Of a stretch of 64,000 nt of DNA, positions 16,213 through 27,000 are shown in pieces. The stretch's first letter is position 1. Each line of letters starts with the position of its first letter. The notes beneath the pieces were generated by a model. That model made no database searches and was not told the origin of the DNA. It worked only from the letters and a program-made list of their open reading frames with translations. This DNA comes from Oscillospiraceae bacterium (GTDB taxonomy: Bacteria; Bacillota_A; Clostridia; Oscillospirales; Oscillospiraceae), in assembly GCA_017459865.1 (NCBI GenBank), contig JAFUCD010000030.1:25917-89916 (forward strand), read 5' to 3'. The position numbers and the translations under genes are program-made.

Positions 16213-16912
16213 ATTTGATCCTTTCGCTTTTGATCTTCGCCCATCGCCGCGGGTATTTCGCAGGGGTGGGCTTCACTTTTTCGATGCGGACGACGCAGTG
16301 CTCCGTGTCCGTGCCCGGAATGGCGTAGGGCAGAAGCTCCGCCTTTCCGCCGCCAAGCACCGCGATGGCGCGCTCGGCCTCCTCCAGCTCCTCGGCGGCG
16401 CCGCGCCCCTTCATCGCCAGGAACGCGCCGCCCACCTTCACGAACGGCAGACACAGCTCGCACAGCACGTCCAGCCGCGCCACCGCGCGCGACACCGCGA
16501 GATCGAACGTCTCGCGCAGCTGCGGCTGCTCCTCGGCGCGGGCGTGCAGGCATGTCACATCGGAGAGCGCGAGCGCGCCGCACACCTCCTGCAGGAAGCG
16601 CACACGCTTGTCGAGACTGTCGAGCAGCGTGAGGGCGATCGTCGGCTCCAGAAGCTTCATCGGCAGGCCCGGGAAGCCCGCGCCCGTGCCGACGTCGATC
16701 ACGCGCTTTCCCGCGCAGTCGTGCAGCGTCAGCAGCGCCGCGCAGTCCAGAAAATGCAGCCGCGCCACATCTTCCTTTTCCCGGATCGCCGTCAGGTTCA
16801 TCACGCTGCCGCGTTCATCCAGAAGATGATAGTATGTCTCAAAGCCCGCGAGCGCCGTGTCCGTTACCGGCAGTCCCAGCGCCGCAAAGCCCTCGGAAAG
16901 AATCTGTCTCAT
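16211..16912 (-). CDS. rsmG: 16S rRNA (guanine-N7)-methyltransferase RsmG
   Basis: This enzyme methylates G527 of 16S rRNA with SAM. The 233-residue protein has the family's N-terminal helix region (YYHLLDERGSVMNLTAI), where most members have N-x-x-W-N-L-T. The SAM-binding motif is VIDVGTGAGFPGLPMKL, followed by TLLDSLDKRVRFL and SRAVARLDVL, and the C-terminal YPRRWAKIK. The terminal tail overlaps the bidirectional terminator by two bases. In most clostridia rsmG sits near mnmG and parA; here it is isolated. Confidence 0.93.
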   Translation of the reverse strand: MRQILSEGFAALGLPVTDTALAGFETYYHLLDERGSVMNLTAIREKEDVARLHFLDCAALLTLHDCAGKRVIDVGTGAGFPGLPMKLLEPTIALTLLDSLDKRVRFLQEVCGALALSDVTCLHARAEEQPQLRETFDLAVSRAVARLDVLCELCLPFVKVGGAFLAMKGRGAAEELEEAERAIAVLGGGKAELLPYAIPGTDTEHCVVRIEKVKPTPAKYPRRWAKIKSERIK

Positions 16913-16986
16913 GCTCCGCCTCCCATGGGGTAGATCGTTCTACCATTCTACCACGCGCAGCGCCCGCGCGCAATGCGGAAAAATCA

Positions 16987-17020
16987 TTCCCCCTCTGCAC
17001 AGCTCTGTACAGAGGGGGAA
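16987..17020 (-). terminator. Terminator of the M14 peptidase gene
   Basis: An 11-bp stem (TTCCCCCTCTG/CAGAGGGGGAA) with an inner ACAG/CTGT pair. On the minus strand it is followed by TGATTTTTCC, about 42 bases after the M14 gene stop. Confidence 0.8.
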
Positions 17021-17062
17021 CTTGTTCAAAGGAAAGAATGCGGATACTGGTTTGTAGGCGCC

Positions 17063-20000
17063 TTACGCCTCGGTGGGGGCGCTGTCGGCGCGGTACAGGA
17101 ACGTGACGACCATGGCGCGCGTGCAGTCGTTCGACGGCGCAAAGGTGGTCGCGGTCACGCCGGCCGTGATCCCGCTGTCCACTGCCCAGAGGACGGGGGC
17201 TTCATACCAGCTGCCGGTCTCCACGTCGGTGAAGGGATCCTCCACTTCCCCGATCTCGGGCGAGCCGGCCGCGCGATACAGGAACGTGACGATATGGGCG
17301 CGGGTGCAGGTGTCGCTCGGAGAGAAGGTCGTGGCGCTGGTGCCCTGGGTGATGCCCTGCTCGACCGCCCAGAGGATGGCCTTGTAGGCATAGCCGCTCT
17401 CGTCCACATCGGTGAACGGGTTCTCGGTGGTCTCCGGCTCGGGGCTGCCGGCGGCGCGCCACAGGAACGTGACGGCCTGCTCACGCGTGCAGGAGAGATC
17501 CGGAGAGAAGTGGGTCTCGTCGGTGCCCTGCGTGATGGCGGGCTGCTGCGAGACCGCCCAGTCGACGGCGTCGGCATACCACGCATCGTCCGCGACGTCC
17601 ACGAAGCCCGCGTCGGGCTCGGTGACCTCGGTGGGCACGAAGGCCTCCTCGGTCAGGGCGCCGGCGAAGAGCGCGTTGGAGATGAACGCGAACTCATCGC
17701 GCTGGTGGACCTTCTGGGTGAGGGAGTTGGCAAAGAGCGTGACGTTCACGTTGTTGCCGTTCTTGTCGGGGCCTTCATAGGAGAAGCCCTGGATGCCGTT
17801 GAAGAAGGCGTCGAGGTTGCCGCGCAGGAAGCCCTCCATGGCCTCCTTGGAGCCGTCACGCTGCACGAGGACCTTCGCGCCCTCGGGCACGGCGGTGAAG
17901 TAGTAGGTGCCGTAGCCGTAGAACACGTCGTCACCGTCGGCGATATAGCTCGCGTTGACGAGGGTCTCCTCGGGATAGGTGACATAGCCGAGGCAGTCCA
18001 TGCCGGAGACACGGCCCGTGGCGATGCCGTCGAGCAGATTGCGGGAGACGGTGTTCACGGCGCTGGAGGTGTAGCCGACATAGGTCTTGCCGGCCTGCAC
18101 CTGCGCCAGCTCGGCGTTCGTCAGGCTCGAGGTGCCGACGATGGCGTCCGCGGCGGCGGGATCGGCGGTGGTCTGGAAGTTCATGAGCGCCACGGCCCAG
18201 CGATCATAGTTGAAGCCGCCGGAGCTCCAGTTGATGTAGTTGGAGTTGACATAGCCGGACGCGGCGGGCGCGAGCTTCGCCGCGCTGCCCGCGACGTAGA
18301 CGACAGGGGACTTTTCGATGTAGAACGCGGTGACCTCGGGGTTCACAACGCCGGTGGCGGTGAGGACATAGCTGTCGGCGATGGTCTGGAAATCCGCATA
18401 GGAGACGATGAAGTCGCCCTTATGATCGCCGTCCGTGATCATGGCGACCTGCTTGCCCGCCTGCAGGAGGGCGTTGACGGCGCCGGTGGAGTCCTCAGAG
18501 GCGTTGGAGATGATGACGTCGCCGCCGGTCTCGCCGGTGAACTGGGTCTTCGCGTTTTCGCTCAGCCATGCCTTTGCCGCTTCATAATCGAGCGTGGTGC
18601 CCACGGCGGCGGCGATGGTCTGATAGGCCTCAGGCTCGGCGCAGACGACCTGATCGAAGCCGCGCGTATAGTTGAAGGCGGTGATGCCCTCGGAGTAGAG
18701 CGTCGGCCAGTTCGTGATGAGCGTGCCGTCGTACAACGCGCCGTTCGCGACCGCGCGCTTGGCCTGGTACATGCTGACGATCATGGTGCCGGCAGGATAG
18801 GTCACGCCGTCATAGGTGATCTCCGCGGCGGTGATGCCGACCTTGACGTCGTTGCGCGTCAGCCACTCGATCATGTCGAACGCGGCCTGCAGGTTCACCT
18901 GCTGATCGGCGTTCAGCGGGATGATGTAGCACTCGGGGAAGAACTGACCGTTCTGCCCCTCGCCGCTGTAGGCGGGACGGAACAGGCTCGCCTCGGCGCC
19001 CTCGACGTCGTTGACGTCGGCAAACCACGGGCCGACCTCGGCGTCGGAATTCTTGTTGTTCACGCAGCGGTCATAGATCGCGAGCTGGTTGGTAAAGTAT
19101 CCAACCTTGTTCGCCGCGATGAAGTCGGACTGACCGACCATGCCATAGGTGGCGGCGGTGCGGGCGGACTCGGAATAGGCGGGCAACTCGACCGTATAGG
19201 CGACGCAGCCCTGCAGCATGGCAAACTGCGGCGTATAGCTGGTGGACATGTCGTCCCAGGGATCCAGCCACGTGGCGGTGCCGTCGCCGTTGTCGGTGAG
19301 GTAGTCACGCATGGGGATGACATAGGACTGGTAATCGGGGTTGTTCGCGACGGCAGCGGCGCCGAAGGCCTCGCCGCCGGGCATCAGATAGTTCGACAGG
19401 AGGTCATACTCCGTGTTCGGCTCGTGCGGCGGATCGCAGGGCTCGACCTGGAAGCCGGTGACCTGTCCGTGGAGCTCGACGTGCGACACGGGGTTGAACG
19501 TCGCGATCAGATGCTGCATATTCTGGGTCTCGGCCGTGACCTGGAAGGAGTTGTCACGGTTGAGGTCAAAGCCGTTGGAGCTTTCACGCGTGATGTACAG
19601 ACGTCCCTCGACGTTCTGCTCGGGCACGAGGATGAAGAACACATCATCGAGGAGCTTGTCCACGTTGACGGTGGTCTGCTCGCTGGTGTAGTAGCTGTCA
19701 AAGTCCGCGACCTTGCCGGACTTGTAGCTGTTGTTGCTCGGCCAGACGGAGCCGAGATAGGTGGTCTTGTCCTGGATGAGCTCGGGCGTTGCCATCTTCA
19801 TGGCAGCGCGCTGCTCGGCGACCTTCGCCTCGCCCGCCTCGGTGAGACCGGTGAGCTTCTTATAGTCGATGCTTTGCTCGCTCATGAGCAGTTCGGCGAA
19901 CTCCAGGATGCCGTCCACGGCGGCGATCTCATTGGAGTGGATATTCGAATAGAGCACGGGGACCTGGAAATCGGTCTTGCCGGCCTCGATCGCGGCGATG

Positions 20001-20791
20001 AGGCTCGCGGGATCGGACTCGGCCTGCTCGCAGAGCTGCAGCCAGTTTTCGACGGCCTTGCTGTCCTTGGCGACGATCAGATACGGCATATCATAGCCCG
20101 CGGTGGACTTGCCCATGCTGCCCTTCACGGCATAGGGAAGCGCGGTGGAGGCGTCGTCATCGCCCTGCGCGGCGAGGGCGTCGATCGCATCATAGATCTC
20201 CCACATGGTGTGGAAGCTGGCGTAGGGCTTGACGATCACGTTGTCCTTCACGGCGAGCGTGACGTTGTCCGCCATGCAGGTGAGCGTGAAGGAGCCGGCG
20301 ATATCCATGTAGGCGCCGCCCTCGCCGTGGATCAGGCTGTTGTTGCCGCTCGAGGTCGCGGCCTGCGTCCGGATCGTCAGGACGAGGTTGTTGCCGTCGA
20401 GCTGGCTGTCGACGCTCGAGACCTTGAACGCGCCGCGCCCGGAATAGGTGAGCTTGTCGAGCGCGATCGACTGCACCTCATTGGGGAACATGGCGGTCTC
20501 GCCGTTCACCGGGATCAGCTCGCCGGCGTTGGCGTAGGTCTCATTGCGGTCCATCGTCCAGGAGATCGCGTCCGCGTTGTTGAACGCGCCGACCTGGGCA
20601 TTGGAAAGCGGGAATGTAAGGGTGATGGTCTCGGAAGAGTCCATCGAGATGAGCGTCGGCTCCTCAGCGTTCAGCGCCGCGGCGGGCGTCTCGGTCACGG
20701 CGGGCGTCTCCGCCGCGAGGGCGAACACGCTCAGCACCATGGAGAACGCAAGGACGAGGACGAGCATCTTTGCGAATGACGTTTTCTTCAT
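17063..20791 (-). CDS. Secreted M14 zinc carboxypeptidase with three SLH domains
   Basis: This is a large surface peptidase of 1242 residues. A Sec signal peptide (1-27) is followed by an N-terminal beta-rich region of about 160 residues. The M14 domain (about 190-560) has zinc ligands in NIHSNE (His285, Glu288) and VELHG (His441), plus substrate-binding NR (Asn411-Arg412 in FDLNRDNS). A long middle region (about 560-1040) includes Rossmann-like blocks. Three SLH domains finish the protein (about 1060-1242), each with the CTRA helix. SLH anchoring implies peptide trimming at the wall. Transcribed alone. The family is sure; specificity (peptidoglycan stem peptide or dietary peptide) is open. 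Confidence 0.88.
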   Translation of the reverse strand: MKKTSFAKMLVLVLAFSMVLSVFALAAETPAVTETPAAALNAEEPTLISMDSSETITLTFPLSNAQVGAFNNADAISWTMDRNETYANAGELIPVNGETAMFPNEVQSIALDKLTYSGRGAFKVSSVDSQLDGNNLVLTIRTQAATSSGNNSLIHGEGGAYMDIAGSFTLTCMADNVTLAVKDNVIVKPYASFHTMWEIYDAIDALAAQGDDDASTALPYAVKGSMGKSTAGYDMPYLIVAKDSKAVENWLQLCEQAESDPASLIAAIEAGKTDFQVPVLYSNIHSNEIAAVDGILEFAELLMSEQSIDYKKLTGLTEAGEAKVAEQRAAMKMATPELIQDKTTYLGSVWPSNNSYKSGKVADFDSYYTSEQTTVNVDKLLDDVFFILVPEQNVEGRLYITRESSNGFDLNRDNSFQVTAETQNMQHLIATFNPVSHVELHGQVTGFQVEPCDPPHEPNTEYDLLSNYLMPGGEAFGAAAVANNPDYQSYVIPMRDYLTDNGDGTATWLDPWDDMSTSYTPQFAMLQGCVAYTVELPAYSESARTAATYGMVGQSDFIAANKVGYFTNQLAIYDRCVNNKNSDAEVGPWFADVNDVEGAEASLFRPAYSGEGQNGQFFPECYIIPLNADQQVNLQAAFDMIEWLTRNDVKVGITAAEITYDGVTYPAGTMIVSMYQAKRAVANGALYDGTLITNWPTLYSEGITAFNYTRGFDQVVCAEPEAYQTIAAAVGTTLDYEAAKAWLSENAKTQFTGETGGDVIISNASEDSTGAVNALLQAGKQVAMITDGDHKGDFIVSYADFQTIADSYVLTATGVVNPEVTAFYIEKSPVVYVAGSAAKLAPAASGYVNSNYINWSSGGFNYDRWAVALMNFQTTADPAAADAIVGTSSLTNAELAQVQAGKTYVGYTSSAVNTVSRNLLDGIATGRVSGMDCLGYVTYPEETLVNASYIADGDDVFYGYGTYYFTAVPEGAKVLVQRDGSKEAMEGFLRGNLDAFFNGIQGFSYEGPDKNGNNVNVTLFANSLTQKVHQRDEFAFISNALFAGALTEEAFVPTEVTEPDAGFVDVADDAWYADAVDWAVSQQPAITQGTDETHFSPDLSCTREQAVTFLWRAAGSPEPETTENPFTDVDESGYAYKAILWAVEQGITQGTSATTFSPSDTCTRAHIVTFLYRAAGSPEIGEVEDPFTDVETGSWYEAPVLWAVDSGITAGVTATTFAPSNDCTRAMVVTFLYRADSAPTEA

Positions 20792-20831
20792 CGTGATCTG
20801 CCTCCAGCTTTTGGGTTTTGAATTCTTGTAC

Positions 20832-20860
20832 AGTAAATCACTTTAACGAAAAAAAGTCAA
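20832..20860 (-). promoter_or_regulatory. Promoter of the M14 peptidase gene
   Basis: On the minus strand TTGACT (20860-20855), a 17-base spacer, TTTACT (20837-20832), 41 bases upstream of the start. The surrounding 20.80-20.96 kb is AT-rich. Confidence 0.55.
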
Positions 20861-20965
20861 GCTTTTCTTGCATGTTTATTCCTGATTTTGTGAATTTTTT
20901 CGGTTTTATACTGAATTTTTCGGGATTTATTAGTATTTTTATTCATTTATGCACAAGGGGAAAAC

Positions 20966-20998
20966 GCAAAAAACCGCCCCTCCGAGAGGAGGGGCGGT
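20966..20998 (-). terminator. Terminator of the giant PHP-SLH gene
   Basis: An 11-bp perfect stem (ACCGCCCCTCC/GGAGGGGCGGT, 20973-20998, four-base loop). On the minus strand it runs into TTTTTT. Confidence 0.88.
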
Positions 20999-21022
20999 GC
21001 GGAAATTGGGGATGCTTGCTTT

Positions 21023-24000
21023 TTACTTGCCTTCCGCGCGATAGAGGAAGGTGACGATCTGGGCGCGCGTGCAGTCATTGCCGGGGGCAAAGTGCGTGGC
21101 GTCCATACCCTGGGTGATGCCATTTTCCACCGCCCAGAGGACCGCCTCGGTGTACCACTCGCCCGCGGGCACGTCGACGAACGGATTCTCCGCTCCGGCG
21201 GCGCCCTTCTCAGCGCGGTACAGGAACGTCACGATGTGCGCGCGCGTGCACTTGGCGTCGGGGGCAAAGTGCGTGGCGTCCACACCCTGCGTGACGCCGT
21301 TCTCCACCGCCCAGAGGACCGCCTTGAAGTAGTAGGCGTCCTGCGGTACATCGGTGAAGTCGCAGCTCGTCGCCGTCGGCTCGGGGCTGCCCTTGGCGCG
21401 CCACAGGAACGTGACGGCCTGCGCGCGGGTGCACGCATCGTCGGGGCTGAAGGTCGTGGCGGACGTGCCCTTGGTCACGCCGTTCACGAACGCCCAGTCG
21501 ACGGCCTCGTGATACCAGCTCTCGGGGCTGCGGTCGACGTCGGCGAGCTCGATGCTCGGGCAGGTATCGTCGCCCGGGCAGGGCTCATTGGACTTCGGCG
21601 TGCAGACCACGTCGGCGCGGTCGCGGATGCGGATGCGCGGGAACGGACCATCGGGCGCGTTGAACGTGTCGTCATAGGAGGCGAGACCCGTCACGGTGAT
21701 GTCGCAGCCGTCGGCGATGTTCTCCACATCCTTGCCGGTGGTGATGTAGCCGTCGATGAAGACGCGCACCACATCGCCCTTGGCGTCCTTGACCATGATG
21801 GTCTGCACCAGACCGTTTTCGAGCGCGAAGCTCTCGACGGTTCCCTTCACGGTGATGAGAGAGCCCTCAACATCGCGGCTGGTGACGTCCTTGGCGGAGA
21901 CCTCCTTCGGGGAGACCTCGCCGGAACCGATAATGGAGATGGAGGTCACCTGCAGCTCGGGCTCGCCCTGATAGAAGTCGGTGGTGCCGGTCACGCGGAC
22001 CTTGTCGCCGACCTTGAAGGTGCCGGACACGGGGAAGCAGCAGATGCCGCCGGTCTCATCCTGGACATAGATGCAGTCGAAGAACGCGGTGTCCTTGTCA
22101 TAGCCGGAGGCGTTGGAGGTGACCGTGCCCTCGATCGTGAACTTGAAGCCGTCCTCGGTCTCGGCGCGGACAGCGGAGATATCGCTGACCTTCGCGGTGT
22201 TCATGGGGCTGATGAGGTTCTCGCAGACCTTGTAGTTTGCGTAGTTCTTCTGGGTGTCCGCGTCGGACGAGCCGTCGGAGACCGAGGCCTGGACCTCGAA
22301 GTTGGACATGAACGCGGCGCCGGACACGACGATCATGCCCTTGCCCTCGAGCTGCTCGGTGGCCGTGATGAGCAGGCGGTTGTCGCCCTCGGCATAGGCG
22401 TACAGCGGCACGGTATCGCCGCCGAGACCGTCATTGTCGCTGTCCTTGGAGTAGGTGGTCGCGTGTCCGTAGACCGCGGGGCTCACGGTGTCGGGCAGCG
22501 TGCTCACAGCAGCGCCGGAGGCGTCCACGGCATAGATGGAGGCGCCGCCGTAGTGGCTGAAGACCTCGCTGTAGGCGCGGTCGTTCGGATGCTCGGGATC
22601 GACCACGACGCCCTGCATGAGCGGGTTGTCCGGGTTATAGGTGCTGAAGTACAGGCGCTGGGTCTGCCCGCCGTTGAGCGAATCATCGTGCGTCGCGTCG
22701 TCCGCGATGCGCAGACTCGAGCCGAGCGCGGCGAGGATATCGTTCTGCGCAGCTGCCATGTGCTTGATCTCCGGGTTGCCGGTGATCACGGCGTAGTTCT
22801 CATAGTAGTCCGACCAGCCTGCCACGACGACCGTGCCGCCGGCCTCGTTGAAGGCCTTGAGCGCGGCGAGCTCGGCGTCGGAATAGCTCTTCGGATCGGA
22901 CTGCGCGGCGGCGAGACGGCGGGACGGCGCGGTGAGGATGATGGCCTTGTACTTCTCGTTGCCGCAGGCGGCGATGAGCTCCTCGCTCGTCTTGAGATAG
23001 ACGGTGCGCACCGCGTGCTCCGCGGCGAGGTTGGCGAAGTTGCCCATGGAGTCCTTGTAGTTGCCGGCGACGTACTCGTTATAGTGCGAGGCGTCGATGC
23101 CGATGTACACCAGATCCTCGGCGTTCTGGACATCGAGCGTGAGATCCTTCGTGAAGGTGAACTCCTTGCCGTCCTGCTCCAGGACGACCGTCGCGGTGAC
23201 GGTCATGACGCGGGCCTGGTCCGGCGTGTAGTTGAAGGGGATCTCCAGCGTGCCGGAGGCGGGGACGGTGTAGCCGGTGGTGTCGGAGCCGAGCACCTTG
23301 GAGCCGCCGGTGGTATAGGTGATGCTCTTGACGGTCGCGGCGCTGGCCTCGCTGTTGAAGAGCGTGGTCTTGAGCGTGAGCTCTTCGCCGGTGACGGGCA
23401 TGGCGGTCTCGCTCTCGAAGGCGGAGATGCCGAGCTTGAGCGTCTCGCCGACCCAGACAGGCGCGGTCACGGCCAGATCGCCGTCAGACTCGGTGACGCG
23501 AATGAAGTAGTAGCTGTAGTCCGGCGCGAGCGTGGCCGAGAGCGCACCGGAGGAGATCTCCTCGGCCGAGCTCCAGGTGTGGACGACCTTGCCGGAGTTC
23601 ACGACGACCTCGACCTTCGAGATCTGGTCGCTGCTGTCGGGATCCGAGACCTGCACGCTCAGCTCCAGCTTCTCGGGCACCTCGGAGATCGTGCTGCCGA
23701 GGGGCTGCTCGTTGACGTTATAGTAGAGCTCCAGGTTCTTGTCCTCGGTGGCATACATGCGCATGGCGCGGAGCGCGGCATAGATGCCTTCCTCGGAGAA
23801 GTCGTCCGTGAGGATGACGTCGCGGGCGTCGTTGGCGTTGCCCCAGCGGCCCTTGTGGTTGTCCTGGTTGTTCGTCGGGGCGACGTGCCAGCCCTTGTCG
23901 AGCGCCATGATGTACTGCTCATAGCTCGGGTAGTAGCCGCCGGCGCCGATCTGGCCCTCGCCGTTGCCGACCTCGACCATGAAGATGCGGCTGTCGGTCA

Positions 24001-27000
24001 CGGCATCCCAATAGCTGAAATCGGTGAAGTTGCCGAAGGTTTTGCCCGGGTGGTTGAACTGGCTGAGCGTGTCAGCGCCCTCGGGCTGATCGAGCAGCGC
24101 GTAGTACGCCTTCATGCCGGCGTCGTTGGTTTTGTTGTTGAGCGTGGTGTTGTTGCGGGAGACGATGCCGGGGCTGTTGAAGGTGTTGATATGACCCGGT
24201 CCGCCGGACCACGTCATCTCAAAGCCGGCGATCGCGACGATGTCCGCCTGCGCGGCGTTGAAGTCCGCGACCGTCTTGCGGTAGGTGTTCCAGGTGTCCT
24301 GCGAGGCCTGAGAGGCGAGGCTCATGTCATAGAGCGCGCCCTCGGGGTTCGCGGCGCCGGTGGTATCGAAGTAGTTGGAGTGGTCCGTGAAGGCCACGAA
24401 CTGCACGTTCGCGCTCTCGGGGAGATTTTTCACATAATCCAGCGCGGTCTCCAGGCTACCGGAGCCGTCGGAGTAGGTCGTGTGGCTGTGGAGCTGACCG
24501 AAGAACAGCTGCTCGGTGGCCTCGCCCACGATGAAGGTCCAGCTCTTCTCGCCCTTGACGCCGTCCGGACGGGTCACGGTGAGCTTCACGCTGGTGCGTC
24601 CGTCCTTGAGCGCCTTGTCGGGCCGGTAGGACACCACGCCGTCCTTGAGCGCGGCCTGGACCGTCTCGCCGTTGACGGTCATCTCGACCGAGGCGGCGTC
24701 CGTGACGTTCTTCACGTCAGCGGAGATCAGCGGCGTCTTGTCCGCGCCGGTCTCGCTGCCGGGGGCGGGCTTGAGATTTTCGAACATCGGCTCGTCCTTC
24801 ACGGTGACGCTGAGCGCGCCGGCGTAGGAGCCGCCGTCGGTATAGGTCACGGTGACCCGGATGTCCAGCGCCGCAGCCGCGGCGGTCACATCGCCGGGGA
24901 TCGTGAAGGTGTAGCTCTTCTCCTTGTTCTGGGTCTCTACGGGCTCGCCGTTGCAGGTGACCGCGACCGAGGCGATCTGCTCGGCGGGCGTGAGGTCGTC
25001 CAGCGTGAAGGCACCCTCATAGGCGGCCTGCTTGACGACGCTGTCCGCGCTGGTGAAGTTGACCTTGGGATCGTTCACCACGTCGTTCAGGGTCTTCACG
25101 CCCTCCGCGATGGGATAGAACTGGAAGACGAAGATGGCGGCGTCGGTGCTCTTGAAGGTCCAGCCGGAGAACGCGCCGGAGAAGAACTCGATGCAGACCA
25201 CGCCGGAGTTGTTATAACGGGCGGTCTTGCTCTTGATGAGATAGCCGTCGCCCTTCGCTTCGAGCGTCCAGTAGGCGCAACTCTCGCCGGTGTCGGTGAG
25301 GGTGTCGGAGAGGAACAGGCTCTCCGCGTCGTTCGTGGCGAGGTATTTGCCGCCGGTCTGGAAGGTGTAGTTCTCGCCGTCCTTGCCGACCGTGAAGACA
25401 TAGGCGCCGTTTTCCGGCTCGGCCTTGCCGTCGGAGATCGCGGCGGGGATGTTCGCCAGAGACGCGCCGAGGCCGGTGTCGTCCACGCCCAGCACGCCTT
25501 CGGCGGAGGCATTGTAGATCACGACCTGGTCGCCGTCCTTGAGAACGTCGCCCTCATCGCCGCCCGGGATCTCGTCTCCGACCAGATAGAACTGCTGGAT
25601 GAAGAGGTCGCCGGTATTACTATTGTAATATGCGCTCCAGTAGCCCCGGTCGGCGTACCACTCCATGCGGGCGTTGGCGCGGCCGGTGTTTTCAATATAG
25701 AAGCAGTCGGTCTTGTCCGCCACGGGGAGCAGCTTCCAGTTGGGGTTGGCCTCGTCCAGCGGCATGCTGGTGTAGCTCGCCGCCATGGAGATCTTCTTGC
25801 CGTCGGCGGTGGCGAAGGTATAGGTACCGTCCGCGTTCACGCCGACCGTCCAGACCTCGCTCGCGCCGTAGCCGGAGAGCTTGCCGTCCTTCAGCTGGAC
25901 GGGCACGCCGGAGTTGTAGTTGCCGGAATAGGTCTGGCTGAGCGCCATGTTGTTCGCGGGGTTCAGGATGACGACCTTCGCGCCGTCGGTCAGATCGGCA
26001 AGATCCGTGACGATGCCGGTCTTGGCCTCGATCGCGGGCGTGATCTCAGCGGCGACGGTGTTGCGCAGCTGGAGCGTCGTGTTGTTGATGCCCACAGCGG
26101 CCTTGACGTCGACCTTGTCGCCGACCTTGACGTCCCACGCGCCGTCGGTCTTGCCGACGACGGCCTTATAGATCTGGATGGTCGCGTCGTTTTCGTCCTT
26201 GACGGTGATGTTCGGGTTGGAATAGCTGCCGTTGTTGTCATAGACCTCGGTGACCTCGAGACCCTTGAGCTGCACATAGGTGCAGACGTCGGCGGTCGTG
26301 AGCGCGCCGATGGTCGTGTCCTTGGCCGAGAGCGTCAGCCCCTCGGACTTTTCGATCTTCGCGGAGCTCAGCTCCGGAAGGCCTCTGTAGACCGTCTTCG
26401 CGCCGGAGCCGACGACCGTGTCGCCGAGTCCGATGCTGCTGTCCGCAGCGCTCAGATACAGGCAGATGCCGCCGGTGGCATCCTGCACATAGACGTTCCT
26501 GCCGTCGACCATGGTGACGACGCCCTTGACGGTGAAGCTCGCGTTGTTTTCGCCGTCGAGCGCTTCCTTCACGGTGTTGTAGGACGGCTCAGGCTCCTTG
26601 ATCGTATAGGCGAAGGAGGCCGTCTCGCTCTCCGCGCCGTCCTTCATGGCCTTGACGAGCACCGTGACCGCCTCGGAGACGGTGAGGCTCGTGCCCTCGG
26701 TCCAGGTCTCGCCGTTGTCGGTGCTGTAGGAGATCACAGCGCCCTCGGTCGCGCAGATGAAGGTGACCTCGGTGCCGGCCTCGACCGCGCCCGCGTCAGG
26801 CGTCGCAACGGGCGTCTCGACCGCCGCGACAGGCGTCTCCGCCACGGCGCGGAAGCTCATGGCATACGCCTTGGCGGCTGCGGAAGCGCTCTTGCCGTAG
26901 GTGGTGAAGGTATTATAATACTCCAGATACTGCGCGTTGTTGTTGTATTTGGCGTTGGCGTTCTTGACAAAGAACAGGCCGTCGCCGGCGTCCTCGATGA

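Noticed and set aside
16973..20779. A 1268-codon + strand frame antisense to the M14 peptidase
   Set aside because: Shadow frame: the opposite strand has signal peptide, zinc ligands and SLH domains, while this frame has none and starts in the terminator region.
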